64,000 bases of DNA from Dugong dugon. Taxonomy: Eukaryota; Chordata; Mammalia; Sirenia; Dugongidae. The notes below the pieces were generated by a model. That model made no database searches. It had not been told where the DNA came from and was given only the letters and a program-made list of their open reading frames with translations. The translations under genes and the position numbers were made by a program. The DNA lies in contig CM057472.1 in assembly GCA_030035585.1 (NCBI GenBank), positions 91,013,601 through 91,077,600 of the forward strand. The letters are read 5' to 3'. How positions within the stretch are numbered: position 1 is the stretch's first letter; every line of letters begins with the position of its first letter. Below, one piece after another: positions 44,094 to 55,384 of this stretch.

Positions 44094-44769
44094 GAAGATA
44101 GCAAAACAGTGGTTTCTGTGCAGTGTTATATAGGTCCTTGTCTAACACGTCAGGTGAGACAGTGGCAAAGCTTGAAATCTTTGTACTTGTCCACAGGCAG
44201 CTTCACCTGGAAGGGTCAATTTAACGTGCAAAGAATCGGGATGAAGACTGCTCTGTCTGAGAATCAGACATGGACCAAATTTGATTTTCCAGGCCTTTCA
44301 CTCCACAAATGGGATTATTTAGTCTCTCACTCATGGACACAGAACCAATTTTTTGGAGAAGTGAGACAGAATTCTGGCCTTCTAACTCCTTTTAGTAAGA
44401 AGTGAATTTAATTTGCATCTCTCTTTTAAGGATATAAATATAAAAGTAAGATATATAAATAAAAATAATTCACACACTTGATATATAGATAGAAAATATA
44501 TATTGGTAATTCTATTTAAAACAGCTGCTAACAAATGTATTGGCTAAATGGTTAGATAAGCAGTTAAGTCATCTTAAGCTCATTTTAAGAAGCAATGTAT
44601 ATTTGCTATTTAATTTGAAGCTTTTAAGTCTAAGCAATTTTTTAGTGTCACAGCATAGTAAAGTAATTGGCTTTAGCAGATATTACTTTTTTACTACAAT
44701 GAAGGGATAAACAGTAGTAAAGAAATCTTCCTGTCTCAAAGAAAACACGACGTCTCTTTTTTACGCAGT
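44094..44769. other. no recognised feature
   Basis: A 98-codon plus-strand frame (44109-44405) has no recognisable domain. The rest is AT-rich. Confidence 0.45.
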
Positions 44770-44783
44770 TTAGAGAAGGGAGG

Positions 44784-44939
44784 AAACCCTGGTGGCTTAG
44801 TGGTTAAGAGCTATGGCTGCTAATCAAAAGGTCCCCAGTTCAAATCCACCAGGTGCTCCTTGGAAACTGTGGGGCAGTTCTACTTTGTCCTATAGGGTTG
44901 CTATGAGTCAGAATCGACTGGAGGCAGTGGGTTTTTGGG
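44784..44939 (+). mobile_element. AfroSINE-type SINE with perfect 14-bp target duplication
   Basis: 'aaaccctggtggcttagtgg', 'tccccagttcaaatccacca', 'tatagggttgctatgagtca' and 'gaatcgactggaggcagtgg'. Flanked by ttagagaagggagg at 44770-44783 and 44940-44953. One of the best-preserved copies here. Confidence 0.96.
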
Positions 44940-44953
44940 TTAGAGAAGGGAGG

Positions 44954-45766
44954 GATAGCTTTTGACCATCTCACCCCACTTCACTCCCCCTCTGGAGTTA
45001 TCATCAGGGATATCCTCTGGAAATTGAAATCAACTGTATTAGAAAGCTTCCATCATATTCTTCGCTTCTCTGGGGACAGTGGCAAAAAGAGAGTATTTAT
45101 CTACATGCACTTAAAGACGTAAATATTTTAGCAATTCTCTAGTTTACATATATCACCTTGGTTAAAAGGTGAAAGCTCTTACATTTGACTTAACTCTATG
45201 ACTTTGAGTGAAAAGCAACATTATTTTTTAATTACTTCCATCTCCAGACTGCTTCTTACCTTTATCGTCTCCCAACTAAGAGTCTCCCTCAGAATATAAA
45301 CGTCTCATGGAAGAGTCTCACCCACTCTGCCCTGCACTACATTTCTGCATTTTTCTGCCAGAAAGTGGGGAGGGGTTGAGAGTGGAAAATTCCAGACTTG
45401 GCCATTAGCATACATGGCAAGGCCAGAAGTTAAGGGGATATATTGGGCAGCCTGTGAGACAAGCTGTATGCTGTGTATCCTTTCTCGAATTTAGCATCAA
45501 ATAAGCTTTTTCACCTTGCACTAGCTATACAAGTCACCTTTGAGTCACATCTGAAACCATTTTTGCTTATGCCTGATTTTTTTTTTTTAAAGGATTTGAT
45601 TGTACTTGTCATGTTTGAAAAAGTATTGTTACTGTTCAGTGCTTTGAGACTGTGCAAAAAACAGTTTGCAAAATGAAGTTGTAGCTGTTTGGGAGGTATT
45701 CAGTCTTTGGAATTTCATAATGGCTTTTAGGAATCTGGCTTTTGACTAGTCTTCTTAGATAAAATA
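44954..45766. other. no recognised feature
   Basis: Unique-looking sequence; no gene or named repeat. Confidence 0.5.
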
Positions 45767-45771
45767 TTCAC

Positions 45772-46294
45772 TGTCATGGATTGAACTGTGTCCCCCCAAA
45801 AATTTGGGTAGCAACTTGCCTAGGTCATGATTCCTAGTATTGTATGATTGTATTATCTGATGTGATGTCCTTATGTGTTGTAAACTCTACCACTATGATG
45901 AGATTATATGTGATCTCCTCATGTGTTGTAAATTTTATCACTGTGATGAGGTTATACTAATGAGGTAGACAAGATCAGTGTCTTAATGCAATCTCTTTTG
46001 AGATATAAAAGAGAGAAGCGAGGAGAGACACAAGGGAACCTCACACCACCGAGAAAGTAGTGCCGGGAGCAGAGCGTGTCCTTTGGACATGAGGTTCCTG
46101 CGCAGAGAAGCTCCCAGACCAAAGGAAGACTGAAGACACAGACCTTCCTCCAGAGCCAATGGAGAAAGCGTTCCCCTGGAGCTGATGCCCTGAATTTTGG
46201 ACTTGTAGCCTACTGGACTGTGAGAGAATAAATTTCTTTGTAAAGCCATCTGCTTGTGGTATTTCTTTTGGAGCAGCACTAGATGACTGAGACA
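45772..46294 (+). mobile_element. solo LTR, TG...CA, 5-bp target duplication
   Basis: Starts 'tgtcatggattgaactgtgt', ends 'agatgactgagaca', flanked by ttcac at 45767-45771 and 46295-46299. 'gagaataaatttctttg' supplies the polyadenylation signal. MaLR-like start (tgtcatggattgaactgtgtcccccc) and the same subfamily as 26885-27391. Near 45845-45955 it has an imperfect internal tandem duplication ('gtgatgtccttatgtgttgtaaa' / 'gtgatctcctcatgtgttgtaaa', shown here only in part). No internal provirus. Confidence 0.93.
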
Positions 46295-46299
46295 TTCAC

Positions 46300-46852
46300 C
46301 CTACCTCACATTCAAAATGTGATTCTCATAACATAAGTATGCCTACTGAGGCTTGAAAATATTTTTTAAGATTTCATAAAATCTCCAGTAATGTCAAAAG
46401 TTTCTTCAAGGTACATATCATCTCTGGTTTGAGGTATGGAGTCTACAGATAGTGAGATGAGCTTTGGTAGTAGATAAATGTTAATAGTCAAAAGCATTGA
46501 CATCACAATTCATCTGTTTCTTGTTGCTGTACAAGTGTTTTAATCTCTTTCCATGCAATTAACTTAAGGTAGGATTTTTGTAAATAGAAGCCTTCTTTTA
46601 TTATTTAAGAAAACATCCAAGTAGAAGACATGGAACATGCAACTGTATTTTTTACCTATATTCTCCCTCTTAGGGAGGCAATGTGATTACATAGTGGCAA
46701 AGAGATAACATTTGGATTCAGGACGGTCCAGGTTCGAATTATTTTTGGTTTATAAATTTCACTAATAAAATTGTTTAAGCTTTAACTTTGAATTTACTAT
46801 GTTAATTCACCTTTTAAAGTCTGTTTAATTCTGCATAAAATGGGAATTAAAA
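46300..46852. other. no recognised feature
   Basis: No gene or named repeat seen. Confidence 0.5.
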
Positions 46853-47050
46853 AAAACACAGACCAGCTGTCCTTGAGTTGATTCTAACTCATGGTGACTT
46901 CATGTGTTTCATTGCAGAACTGTGCTCCATAGGGTTTTCAATGGCTGAGACCTTCTGGAAGTAGATTGTCAGGACTTTCTTCTGTGGCCACACTGGGTTG
47001 AACAGCCAATCTTTTGGTTACCATTTGAGTGCAAATTGTTTGTGCCACCC
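46853..47050 (-). mobile_element. AfroSINE-type SINE, second subtype
   Basis: 'gaccagctgtccttgagttg', 'aactgtgctccatagggttt', 'tcaatggctgagaccttctg', and the head 'gcaaattgtttgtgccaccc'. Confidence 0.88.
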
Positions 47051-47095
47051 AATGGTTGCCATGAGTTGGAATCGACTTAAGAGCAACGGGTTTAA
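47051..47095 (+). mobile_element. AfroSINE 3' tail fragment, opposite orientation
   Basis: 'ggttgccatgagttggaatc' and 'gacttaagagcaacgggttt' are the sense tail of a SINE, joined directly to the head of the antisense SINE at its left. Confidence 0.85.
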
Positions 47096-48780
47096 TAAAA
47101 AGAAAGCCATTGAGCAATATACATAGTATAAATCCATTAAAAATCATCCTAAATATTTGTACATATATTGAATATTTTTAAACACACAGGCAATTATTTG
47201 GAAGGAAAAATTCCAGACTTTTATCAATGCTTACCTTTAGGGAGGATGGTAGGATTGGAGGGTTTAGGAATATGTGGAGAGGGATATTATAAAGACTTTT
47301 GTATTACTTGGATTTTTTGTCAGTGAACATGTACTCAAACACTCCTTGTCTAATTCAAAATTAAACAAGTCAACAAACCAAGCACACAAAAATTAAAACA
47401 CCCAGAGAGTTTGTGATGTAGCCTAAAACACATAGATTTTTGGTTATAATGATAGAGTCCAGAACTCAGGTCTCTGGATCCCTCTTCTGGGGTTTCCTTT
47501 CTGCTGCATATTACTGTGAATTCTAATTGGGATCAATGCATTATCTCCTCAGTTAAGTTTTGTAGAATTGAAGACTGAGTACATTTATATTATTACATTA
47601 ACATACCTTCTCAGACAAAAGCATGTTCAAACCCTTTAGATTTTAAAGAGAACAAAAACATTTTTTCTTTGACTTCACTTTTCCCTGCCGCTCGTGGATT
47701 TTGTAAATAGGACCAAAACAACAACAACAACAACAACAAATCTTTTTTCGTTGTTGTTTTATGTCCAATGTTTCTGTCATCTCACATTTTCTCCTTCTGC
47801 CTTTGGTCTACCTTTTCCGGCCCACGCTGATCCTGCAGAATAATCTACAATGAGTGTTTCAACTGAGCATACTTCAAAAACAGCCTTCTGTATGAAGATC
47901 TGAGCCATCCCTATCAGCTTGCCTCTTGAAGCATTGATTCTCCAGCTTTAATTTCCTTTTATGATATTTTTAACAACCACATACTTTTCATGTTGTAATT
48001 GTTTTTCTTTTGTGCTGATTCTGTTGTGTTAAATTCCAAATCAACAAAATGGATGTTGTCCTCTCTTCTGGATTTCTTATCCCCTTCACACTTTCATCTC
48101 CTCTCATTATGTGCATTCTTTTTATTAACAAAATACCTGATTCTTGTCTGAGTGTGGGGTGCGTTCTGCAAGTCAAGAGCCTGGGCATTTTCACTGAGCC
48201 AAAGACCATCATCATTGGTTATCTCGTCTATTGATTTAGTAATGGCTGAGGGCCTGATACTGTACTTGGCATTCTATTATGAGAGATCCATTCACAAATT
48301 CCCCTCCACTGTTCCAACGCCACCCACTTTCTCCTCCCTCCCAACTAACCTTCCATCTGCAGTCTCATTACTCTATTTCTTATTGGACACATGCTGTTAT
48401 AGACCATGCCCCCTGCCAAGTTTAATTATTGTGCTCAGACTTCAACTCCATGTTGATGCTGCTTCAGTGATCTCACCAGTGTTCTACCTCCTTTCCACAA
48501 TGTGGCTGGTTTTATTTTGTCTCTCTCTCTTCTTGTAGTTCTGCCTCTTTGAGATGTTTTTCCACTTTTTCATGAAGAGTAATGGTAGTACAAAAAAAAA
48601 AAAAAAATCAGATAAAATGTCATGCTTTCCATTACAAACCTTTCCTTGTGCATATTTATATGAAATATATTTTATGGGTATAATACGATCTTAGTCTTAG
48701 TGACTTTTCAATAGCCTTGAGATCTGTAAAACAACTAAAATGGCTTCTCTCTTGACCTCTGAGTTAAATACTAATGACTA
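47096..48780. other. no gene recognised; one hairpin
   Basis: Contains the (CAA)n hairpin at 47710-47766. A 128-codon plus-strand frame at 48152-48538 has hydrophobic stretches but no start context or family I can support. Confidence 0.45.
47710..47766. repeat. (CAA)n with mirrored (GTT)n: hairpin
   Basis: Left arm ggaccaaaacaacaac and right arm gttgttgttttatgtcc are complementary apart from one small bulge, around a (CAA)n/T-run loop. Confidence 0.75.
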
Positions 48781-48790
48781 TCTTTATTAC

Positions 48791-49319
48791 CCTGTTAGTT
48801 TGTCATACTGTGGGGGCTTGCTTGTTGTTGTGATACTGGAAGCTATGCCACTGGAATTCAAATACTAACAGGGTCACTCATGGCGAACAGGTTTCAGTTG
48901 AGCTTCCAGACTGAGACAGACTAGGAAGAAAGACTTGGCAGTCTACTTCTGAAAAAGAATTAGCCTTTGAATTGTGGTGTTGAAGAATATTGAATATACC
49001 AAGGGCTACCAAAAGAACTAAAGAATCTGTCTTGGAAGAAGTACAACCAGAATGCTCCTTAGAAGCAAGGATGGCGAGGCTTCTTCTCACACACTTTGGA
49101 CATGTTATAAGGAGGGATCAGTTCCTGGAGAAGGACTTCATGCTTGGTAAAGTAGAAGGTAAGTGAAAAAGAGGAAGACCCTCAACAAGATGGATTAACC
49201 CAGTGGCTGCAACAATCAGCGTTGATAGGATGGTGCAGTACAGGGCCGTGTGTTGTTTTGTTGTGCATAGTGTCGCTGTGAGTTGGAACTGACTCAAAGG
49301 CACCTAACAACAACAACAA
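48791..49319 (+). mobile_element. internally deleted RTE (non-autonomous derivative)
   Basis: Perfect 10-bp duplication tctttattac (48781-48790 and 49320-49329) encloses 529 bp. The first about 168 bp ('gttgttgtgatactggaagc', 'ctaggaagaaagacttggca', 'acttctgaaaaagaattagc') are not in the other RTE copies here and look like the element's 5' region. From about 48959 ('ctttgaattgtggtgttg') it is the RTE 3' end: KARMARL-type text, 'ggagaaggacttcatgcttgg', and an (AAC)n tail. The reverse-transcriptase body is missing. Confidence 0.88.
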
Positions 49320-49329
49320 TCTTTATTAC

Positions 49330-49525
49330 AGAAGCCCTGGTAGTTAAAGCGCTCGCCTGCTAACTGAAAGATCATTGGTTTGAACCTACCAGCCACACTG
49401 TGGGAAAAAGATGTGGCAGTCTATTTCTGGAAAGATTTACAACCTTGGAAACCCTATGAGGCAGGTTTACTCTGTCCTGTAGAGTCGCTGTGAGTTGGAA
49501 ACGAGTCCACGACAGTGAGTTTTTA
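49330..49525 (+). mobile_element. AfroSINE-type SINE, long variant
   Basis: 'agaagccctggtagttaaag', 'tcattggtttgaacctacca', 'aagatgtggcagtctatttc' and 'agtcgctgtgagttggaaac'. Sits immediately downstream of the RTE target duplication. Confidence 0.9.
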
Positions 49526-49698
49526 CCAGGTTTCTCATTATTACTGCTGGTGAGACATGAAGTGAAAAGAACACAAATCCACCTTAAATTGATCATTCAT
49601 ATCTGGAAAGTCTCACAATTGCAACTTCTTTATGAATCTGCTTACTGTGGAACACACACATCCACATAAGATAAATTCCAAAAAAGATATTGCCTTTC

Positions 49699-50189
49699 TG
49701 TGGTAGGTAGTATAATGGCCCTCCAAAACATCCATATCTTAGTAGTTGGAAGCTATGAATATGTTAATTTACACAGCAAAGGGATTTTGCAGATGTGATT
49801 AAGATAAGGAACTTGAAATAGGGAGTTATCCTGTATTATCTGGGTGGGCCCAATGTATCAAAAGTGTCCTTTGAGTGAAAGAGGGAAGGAGGAGAGTCAG
49901 GTCAGAGTGATTCCCTGTGAGAAAGATTCCAGCAGCTATTGCTGCCTTTAAAGATGGAGGAAGGACCACAGCCAAGGAGTGCAGGTGGCTTCTAGAAGCT
50001 GGAAAAGGGAAGAGGACAGATTTTTTCCCTAGAAGCTCCAGAAGGAAGCAGCCTTACGTCACCTTGATTTTAGCCCAGTGAGACCTGTGTTGGACTTCTG
50101 ACCTTCAGAACTGTAAGATAATAAGCGTGTGTTACATTAAGGCATTAAGTTTGTGGTATTTTGTTTCAGCAGCAATGGGAAACTAATAC
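49699..50189 (+). mobile_element. MaLR/MLT1-like LTR, near complete
   Basis: 'tgtggtaggtagtataatgg', 'gctatgaatatgttaattta', 'ttatctgggtgggcccaatg', 'aaagatggaggaaggaccac', 'caccttgattttagcccagt', 'gaactgtaagataataagcg', 'agcagcaatgggaaactaat'. Serves as the local reference for the rearranged LTR at 54.7 kb. Confidence 0.85.
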
Positions 50190-51727
50190 TGTCCAAAAAT
50201 GCAGTATTAATAATAAATTTACTCTAGCAGTAGAAACACCCAGCTAAGATCTGATAGAGTAATATAGCCTCAAATAACTTCTCACTTCTACCTTCCAAAA
50301 TGATGTTTATTTTTATTTCAACAACATGAATGTTCATCCTCTAAATCCCTCTTAGGCTGAACTTCCTTTAATATCTCTAGCTATTTACCACCTCTGCCTA
50401 CTTTTGCCAAATGACCTAGTCCTATAATACAGAAAAATCCCTAAACTTTATTTTTCTTTCTTCAGTAGAGTAGACTCAGTGAAACTTGGGGGCCTTGCCT
50501 TTTATTAAAGTAATATATCTTTCAGTTGAGATGAAGACTCATTTTCACAACCAGTTCCTTTTTCAATGACAGCCAACCACAAGACCAGTTGAGGCTGAGT
50601 TGTCAGAAGTACAACATCTGCATTTTCGAGTGAAAGAACATTCTATCAAATTCATTGATTAGAAAGAAATATCCTTATTGCCACTGAAACACAAATATAT
50701 TCAGGAAGTAAAGCACTGAACACTACTTAAGTATTATTGTTTTTCCAGCTTTGTGGTTTTATATTTTCCTATGTTCTCTCAGACTTATTCTCTCTATTCA
50801 AATATCCTGCATCATCGTTTGTTAAGTGATTTAAGTTACTTCATGCCATGTTACATGGAAAACATGTTATTAATCTCCCTTTTCCCCACTATGTTTTTTT
50901 TTTTTAACAATTAAGTAAAACTACTTGCTGCTTCCTTGTTTCCATCTCTGAGCCTAACGGTAAGTTATTGCATGCTGCTAGCATAGGAGTGTTTTCATTA
51001 CAAACTACATCTTAACGATATGACTTTCTATTTGCTTCCAAACTATTAATCCAGTCAATTATTCACTTGAAAAAGGTTAATTCCAAGTTAAATGACTAAC
51101 TCCTGTGTGTATATTAATATACTAGGATTTACAGTGATTAAATATTTTTTAAAAAGATATAGCTGTGGTCCCTGCCTTCAGAGAGCTTACTTGTACCGTT
51201 GACATGTATTGAACAGCTTATTAATATTCTATAGTGCAATGATCACACACATACCCCAAAACTCTGGTGCTACATACATTAAGAAGCACTTCATACTTCC
51301 CTCATCTCTTAATGCCTGCTGATTTCTCTCTCTCACTGAAGTAGACATGTTCCCCAAAGTTCAGGTTTTTTACACCTTTTCCTTTGATACTCACTTCCTT
51401 AATTATAGTTTATACAAATATTTATATGTTCCTATTTTCAATGTAGTCTACTTAACATCTTCACTTGGATTTCCCAGACAATTTAATCCCAAGGAGTTTA
51501 CAACCAGATTCACAATCTTCTCAACAAAGTAAGCCCTTACTATGAACTCTTCTTCTTTTATTGGCTGATGACACCATGTATTTCAAGCATTTAGGCTTAA
51601 ACCATCATTTTCACTGTGATAGCATTCTATACCTTTAACTTAGAGTTGACAGATAAAAACACAGGATGTACAGGTAAATCTGAATTTCAGATAAACAACA
51701 AATGACATTTTAGCGTAAGTATGCCCA
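50190..51727. other. no recognised feature
   Basis: AT-rich unique-looking sequence; no gene or named repeat. Confidence 0.5.
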
Positions 51728-51925
51728 ATGGGACATACCCATTGCCATTGAGTGGTTTCCAACTCATAGTGACTCTATAGGACAGGATAGAACTGCCCCA
51801 CAGGCTTTCCAAGGCTGTAATCTTTATGCAAGCAGACGGTCACATCTGTCTTCTGCAGAGTAACTGGTGAGTTTGAACCCCCGACCTTTTGTTAGCAGGG
51901 CTTAACCACTGCGACACCAGGACTC
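51728..51925 (-). mobile_element. AfroSINE-type SINE, long variant
   Basis: 'tacccattgccattgagtgg', 'ggacaggatagaactgcccc', 'cacatctgtcttctgcagag', 'aaccactgcgacaccaggac'. Confidence 0.92.
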
Positions 51926-51972
51926 CTTCCATACAATATTCTATATTTTTGCTAAATCTAGCCACTCTAGGC

Positions 51973-52160
51973 CAGTAGTTCTCAAACTTAAGTGTGTATC
52001 GAATCACCTAAGGGACTTGTTAAGACTTGGATTGCTGGGCTTCACTCCTGGAGTTTCAGTAGTCCCTGTTTAGTAGATCTGGGTGGGGCTGAAGAATTAC
52101 CATTTCTAACAAATTCCCAGTCAAAGTTGAAGAGACTGGCACTTTGAGAATTACCTGGCT
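51973..52160 (+). mobile_element. MER5A-like hAT element
   Basis: 'cagtagttctcaaacttaag' through 'cacctaagggacttgttaag', 'cttggattgctgggcttcac', 'atttctaacaaattcccagt', and a terminal 'cactttgagaatta'. The ends are the typical hAT-Charlie inverted termini. Confidence 0.8.
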
Positions 52161-52488
52161 GCATATTAGAATCAATTTGGGAGCTTTTTAAAAAAAATTT
52201 AATATATGGGGCCTATACCAGCTACCTTGGTAGCACAGTGGTTAAGAGCTTGGGGGCTAACCAAAATGTCAGCAGTTCAAATCCACCAGCTACTCTTTGG
52301 AAACTCTATGGGGAAGTTCTACTCTGTCCCACCGGGTCACTACGAGTCAGAATTGAATCAATGGCAATGGTTTGGTTTTGGTTTTGGTTATACCAGATGC
52401 TCTGCTTTATTTGATCTGGAGTGTGGTCCAGACTGAGATTGTTAAATGCCTCCCAGGTAATTATAACTTGCAGCCAGGGTTAATGTGA
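52161..52488 (+). mobile_element. second MER5-like hAT element, split by SINE
   Basis: 'ctggctgcatattagaatca', 'atttgggagctttttaaaaa', then after the SINE 'tatttgatctggagtgtggt' and 'caggtaattataacttgcag'. Follows directly on the first MER5. Confidence 0.65.
52222..52388 (+). mobile_element. AfroSINE-type SINE
   Basis: 'taccttggtagcacagtggt', 'tcagcagttcaaatccacca', 'gtcactacgagtcagaattg' and the tail 'ggtttggttttggttttgg'. Target duplication tataccag at 52214-52221 and 52389-52396. Confidence 0.94.
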
Positions 52489-53049
52489 CACATTTTGTAC
52501 CCTCTATCGCTGCTGAGTCTGTCTTCCTGAGCAGTATCAGAGTTACAGCTAGTTTAAACCTTATGACTTTGCTTAAAAAGCTTTCCAACCCATCTGTGAT
52601 TTTCATGGTTTCACTACCTAGTTCATCCTTCATGCAAATATATATTAATTTTCTGAAGCATTTCTCTGATTTTATGATTGTTTTTTAAAAAATATCTTCA
52701 ACAGCCACCCTTGACAGTTGAATAAATACACATTTTTTATCCTGGCATTTAAGATGTTACACAACCTGTTTCTAGTCTACTTTTAAAGGTTTTTGAGCCA
52801 CGTTTCTTCACACATACTTGACGCCCCAGAGAAACAAAGCTATATTCATTTCTTTGTTTCCTTGTCTTCCAAATATGTCTCCTGCTCTATTTACTCAATG
52901 ACTTTGCATTTGTCTTCATTTCTCCCTCACGTGTAAATCACGCTCTCCAGCAATTCTCCTTCCTTTTTCCTTCTCCTCACATATCTGGAAATACTCTCTT
53001 TCCTCGGAACCCTCTTTTTTAACCCTCTTATATACTTATTCCAACTTGG
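52489..53049. other. no recognised feature
   Basis: Unique-looking sequence; no gene or named repeat. Confidence 0.5.
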
Positions 53050-53640
53050 ATTATCTATTCATTTATTCAGGTGGTTCACATGCAACCAATATTTTTAGAG
53101 TGTTCTTTATGTGCCAGGCACTGTTGTTGGCACTGGGGTGACAACAGTGAACAAAACAAAGTCCTGCTGTTCTGAAGCCTCTTCTCTAGCTTATCTTCTT
53201 GTGGGGGAGACAGATAACCAACATATATAAGGTGGTGATAAGTAATAAGAAGAAAAATAAAGAAGATAAAAATGGCTGAGTAATGGGGTTAGTACGGGGC
53301 TATTTTGAATAAGATAGTTTTTTCTGAGGAAGCTTCTCTCATAAGTGGTATTTTATGAAGTCCAGGTAAGGGAGGGAATGAGCTCCAAGGGTATCCAGAG
53401 AAAGAATAGTACAAAATTCTTGAAGGGGGAACACTTGGCTCAGCAACAACATTCCTGTAAAAATTTGAATTTTCTTCTGAGTGAGATATGAAGTCATTGG
53501 AGTTTTGAAAACAGGAGTGATGCACCCTGGTTTACATTCTAGAAGATCATCCAGCTGCTCTGTGCAGAATAGATGTCTGGATGGAAGCAGGGAGAGCAGG
53601 TAGGAAGCTCAAACAGCAACTCAGTTGCCTGGAAGAAAGT
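53050..53640 (-). mobile_element. L2 LINE 3' end relic
   Basis: 'ttatgtgccaggcactgttg', 'gacaacagtgaacaaaacaa', 'gtgggggagacagataacca', 'atgaagtcattggagttttg', 'acaggagtgatgcaccctgg' follow the antisense L2 order. Confidence 0.72.
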
Positions 53641-54189
53641 TGTCAGTAAAAAGAGCAGTCAAGAGGAGGTATTGGCTTTGTTAAAAAGATAGTGAATAGA
53701 GAGTAAAACTGTTGAGCATAAGCTGTCATGTCTGTAATGAGGGAAAGATCTGTGAATTTGTTGCTTGAAGAATTATCTGATTTGTTTGTTTGTTTATTTG
53801 TTTTAAAGAAAGAATACATTACAGCTACAATTGATATTGATGTATTTTGCTCCTATGTCATATGTAGGTATAGAGGTAGATTGTTCTTGAAGCCAATGAA
53901 AGGAAGTGTCAGAGTCGTGCCCCTTCCTCCCCCCACCTTGGCTCTCTGAATGCTTTGTAGAGTGATCTATGCAGAAGGGAAGCCAGGTTGCAATTAGGAA
54001 GCGTGTCTATGTAAGCATTTCTGATAAATTGCCTATAGGGACCTCAAGAAAAAAATGCCTCTAGCAATTAGTTGCAATTTCTTTTCTCAATCTAAATACA
54101 TAATCACTTGTGTACCTAATTTTTCATTTGTAAATTTGTATTCTTTTCCTTCAAAGCCCCACACATTGTATAAACAAAATATATATAAT
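53641..54189. other. no recognised feature
   Basis: Unique-looking AT-rich sequence. Confidence 0.5.
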
Positions 54190-54612
54190 GTAGTTCTGTA
54201 TATGTAAACATTCACATAATCATTTCAACTTTCTGCATGTTTTATGAATTTATATTCTGTTTATGAAACATATCCATGTTGATATGTACATGTAGATTTT
54301 TTTACACATTTTAATAGCTGAATAGTATTTTACGATACAATTACACCAGAATTTATCCATTCTCTTCTTGTTGGAAAATTAACTTATTTTAATTTTTTTT
54401 TGCTATTAAAAAGGATGGGCAGGATACTAGTGTCCAGTAAAAGTGCCCACTCACTTGAGCTTCTCTAGATTCTCTATCTAGAATGTAACTATGGAGTCTT
54501 AGGTTATGCACATTTTCAAATTACATGTTAGACTCAATTGCCTTTCAAAGTGATTGTACCCATTTACACTACCTTTGGCAGTTTATGAGAGTTTCTTTAG
54601 CCTTGTTTTAAT
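54190..54612 (-). mobile_element. old L1 ORF2-end relic, outer left part
   Basis: 'tagctgaatagtattttacg', 'aatttatccattctcttctt' and 'ccatttacactacctttggc' parallel the antisense L1 ORF2 end at 16.4-16.8 kb ('ccattcatctgttgatggac', 'cattcccaccagcagtgtat'). Resumes at 55291. Confidence 0.55.
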
Positions 54613-54615
54613 TTA

Positions 54616-54655
54616 ACCCATTGCGTGGGGTAGATTCTGACTCATAGTGACCCTA
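54616..54655 (-). mobile_element. AfroSINE tail fragment
   Basis: 'aacccattgcgtggggtaga' and 'ttctgactcatagtgaccct' are the antisense SINE tail, cut where the LTR starts. Confidence 0.75.
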
Positions 54656-54656
54656 C

Positions 54657-55290
54657 TTGTGGTAAACAGAATAGCTAGTTGGGTAGGCCTAATGATGTCC
54701 GCATCCTCATTCTTAGAACCTGTGAATATGTTACATTACATAGCAAAGGGGAATTAAAGATGCAGAAGGAATTAAGGTTGCTAATCAACTGACTTTAAGA
54801 AAGTCCTTTCAATGAGAGACAGTGAACATGCCAGTGAGATTATCCTGGGTTATCTAGGTGGGCCCAATGTAATCAGAGGGGTACTTAAAAGTGGAAGAGG
54901 GAGCAGAACAGGGGAATCAGTGAGATGGTAGCATGAGAAGAGCTTGACCTTGTGTTGCTGGCTCTGAAGAAGGAGGAAGGAGACCATGAACCAAGGAAAT
55001 CAGGTGGCCTCTGGAAGTTGAAAAATGCAAGGACACAGGTTCCCCCATAGAACCTCCAGGAAGGAATGCACCTTGCTGACATTCTGATCTTGGCCCAGTG
55101 AAATCTGTATTGGACATTCAAGCTACAGAATTCTAAGATAATAAATTTAAGTCTATGTAATATAACATATTCACAGGTTCTGGGGATGAGGATGTGGACA
55201 TCATTGGGCCTACCTGACTGGTTGTTTTAAGTCACTGTTTGAGGTAATTTGAAACAGCAGCATTACAAAACTAATATACTAGTGAAGGTA
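54657..55290 (+). mobile_element. MaLR/MLT1-like LTR with an inverted self-copy
   Basis: Same landmarks as the LTR at 49.7 kb: 'tgtggtaaacagaatagcta', 'gtgggcccaatgtaatcaga', 'gaaggaggaaggagaccatg', 'ctaagataataaatttaagt' and 'gcagcattacaaaactaata'. Between 'aaatttaagt' and 'tgttttaagtcac' lies an extra segment of about 70 bp (55153-55222) that is the reverse complement of 54674-54743. Confidence 0.85.
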
Positions 55291-55384
55291 ATCATCTTTT
55301 ACATGCTTATTGGACATCCAGGTTTCCCCTTCTGTGAATTACCTGTACTTACCAATTGCTCATTTCTCTATTAGAGTGTTTGTC
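55291..55384 (-). mobile_element. old L1 ORF2-end relic, middle part
   Basis: 'cttttacatgcttattggac' and 'caattgctcatttctctatt' match antisense L1 ORF2 ('catgtgcttattggccat...'). Lies between the MaLR LTR and a younger L1 tail. Confidence 0.6.

Noticed and set aside
45772-46294. Intact endogenous retrovirus
   Set aside because: Only a solo LTR; no gag, pol or env sequence beside it, nor beside the other LTRs.
48152-48538. 128-codon hydrophobic frame
   Set aside because: T-rich DNA yields Leu/Phe runs; no start context or family.
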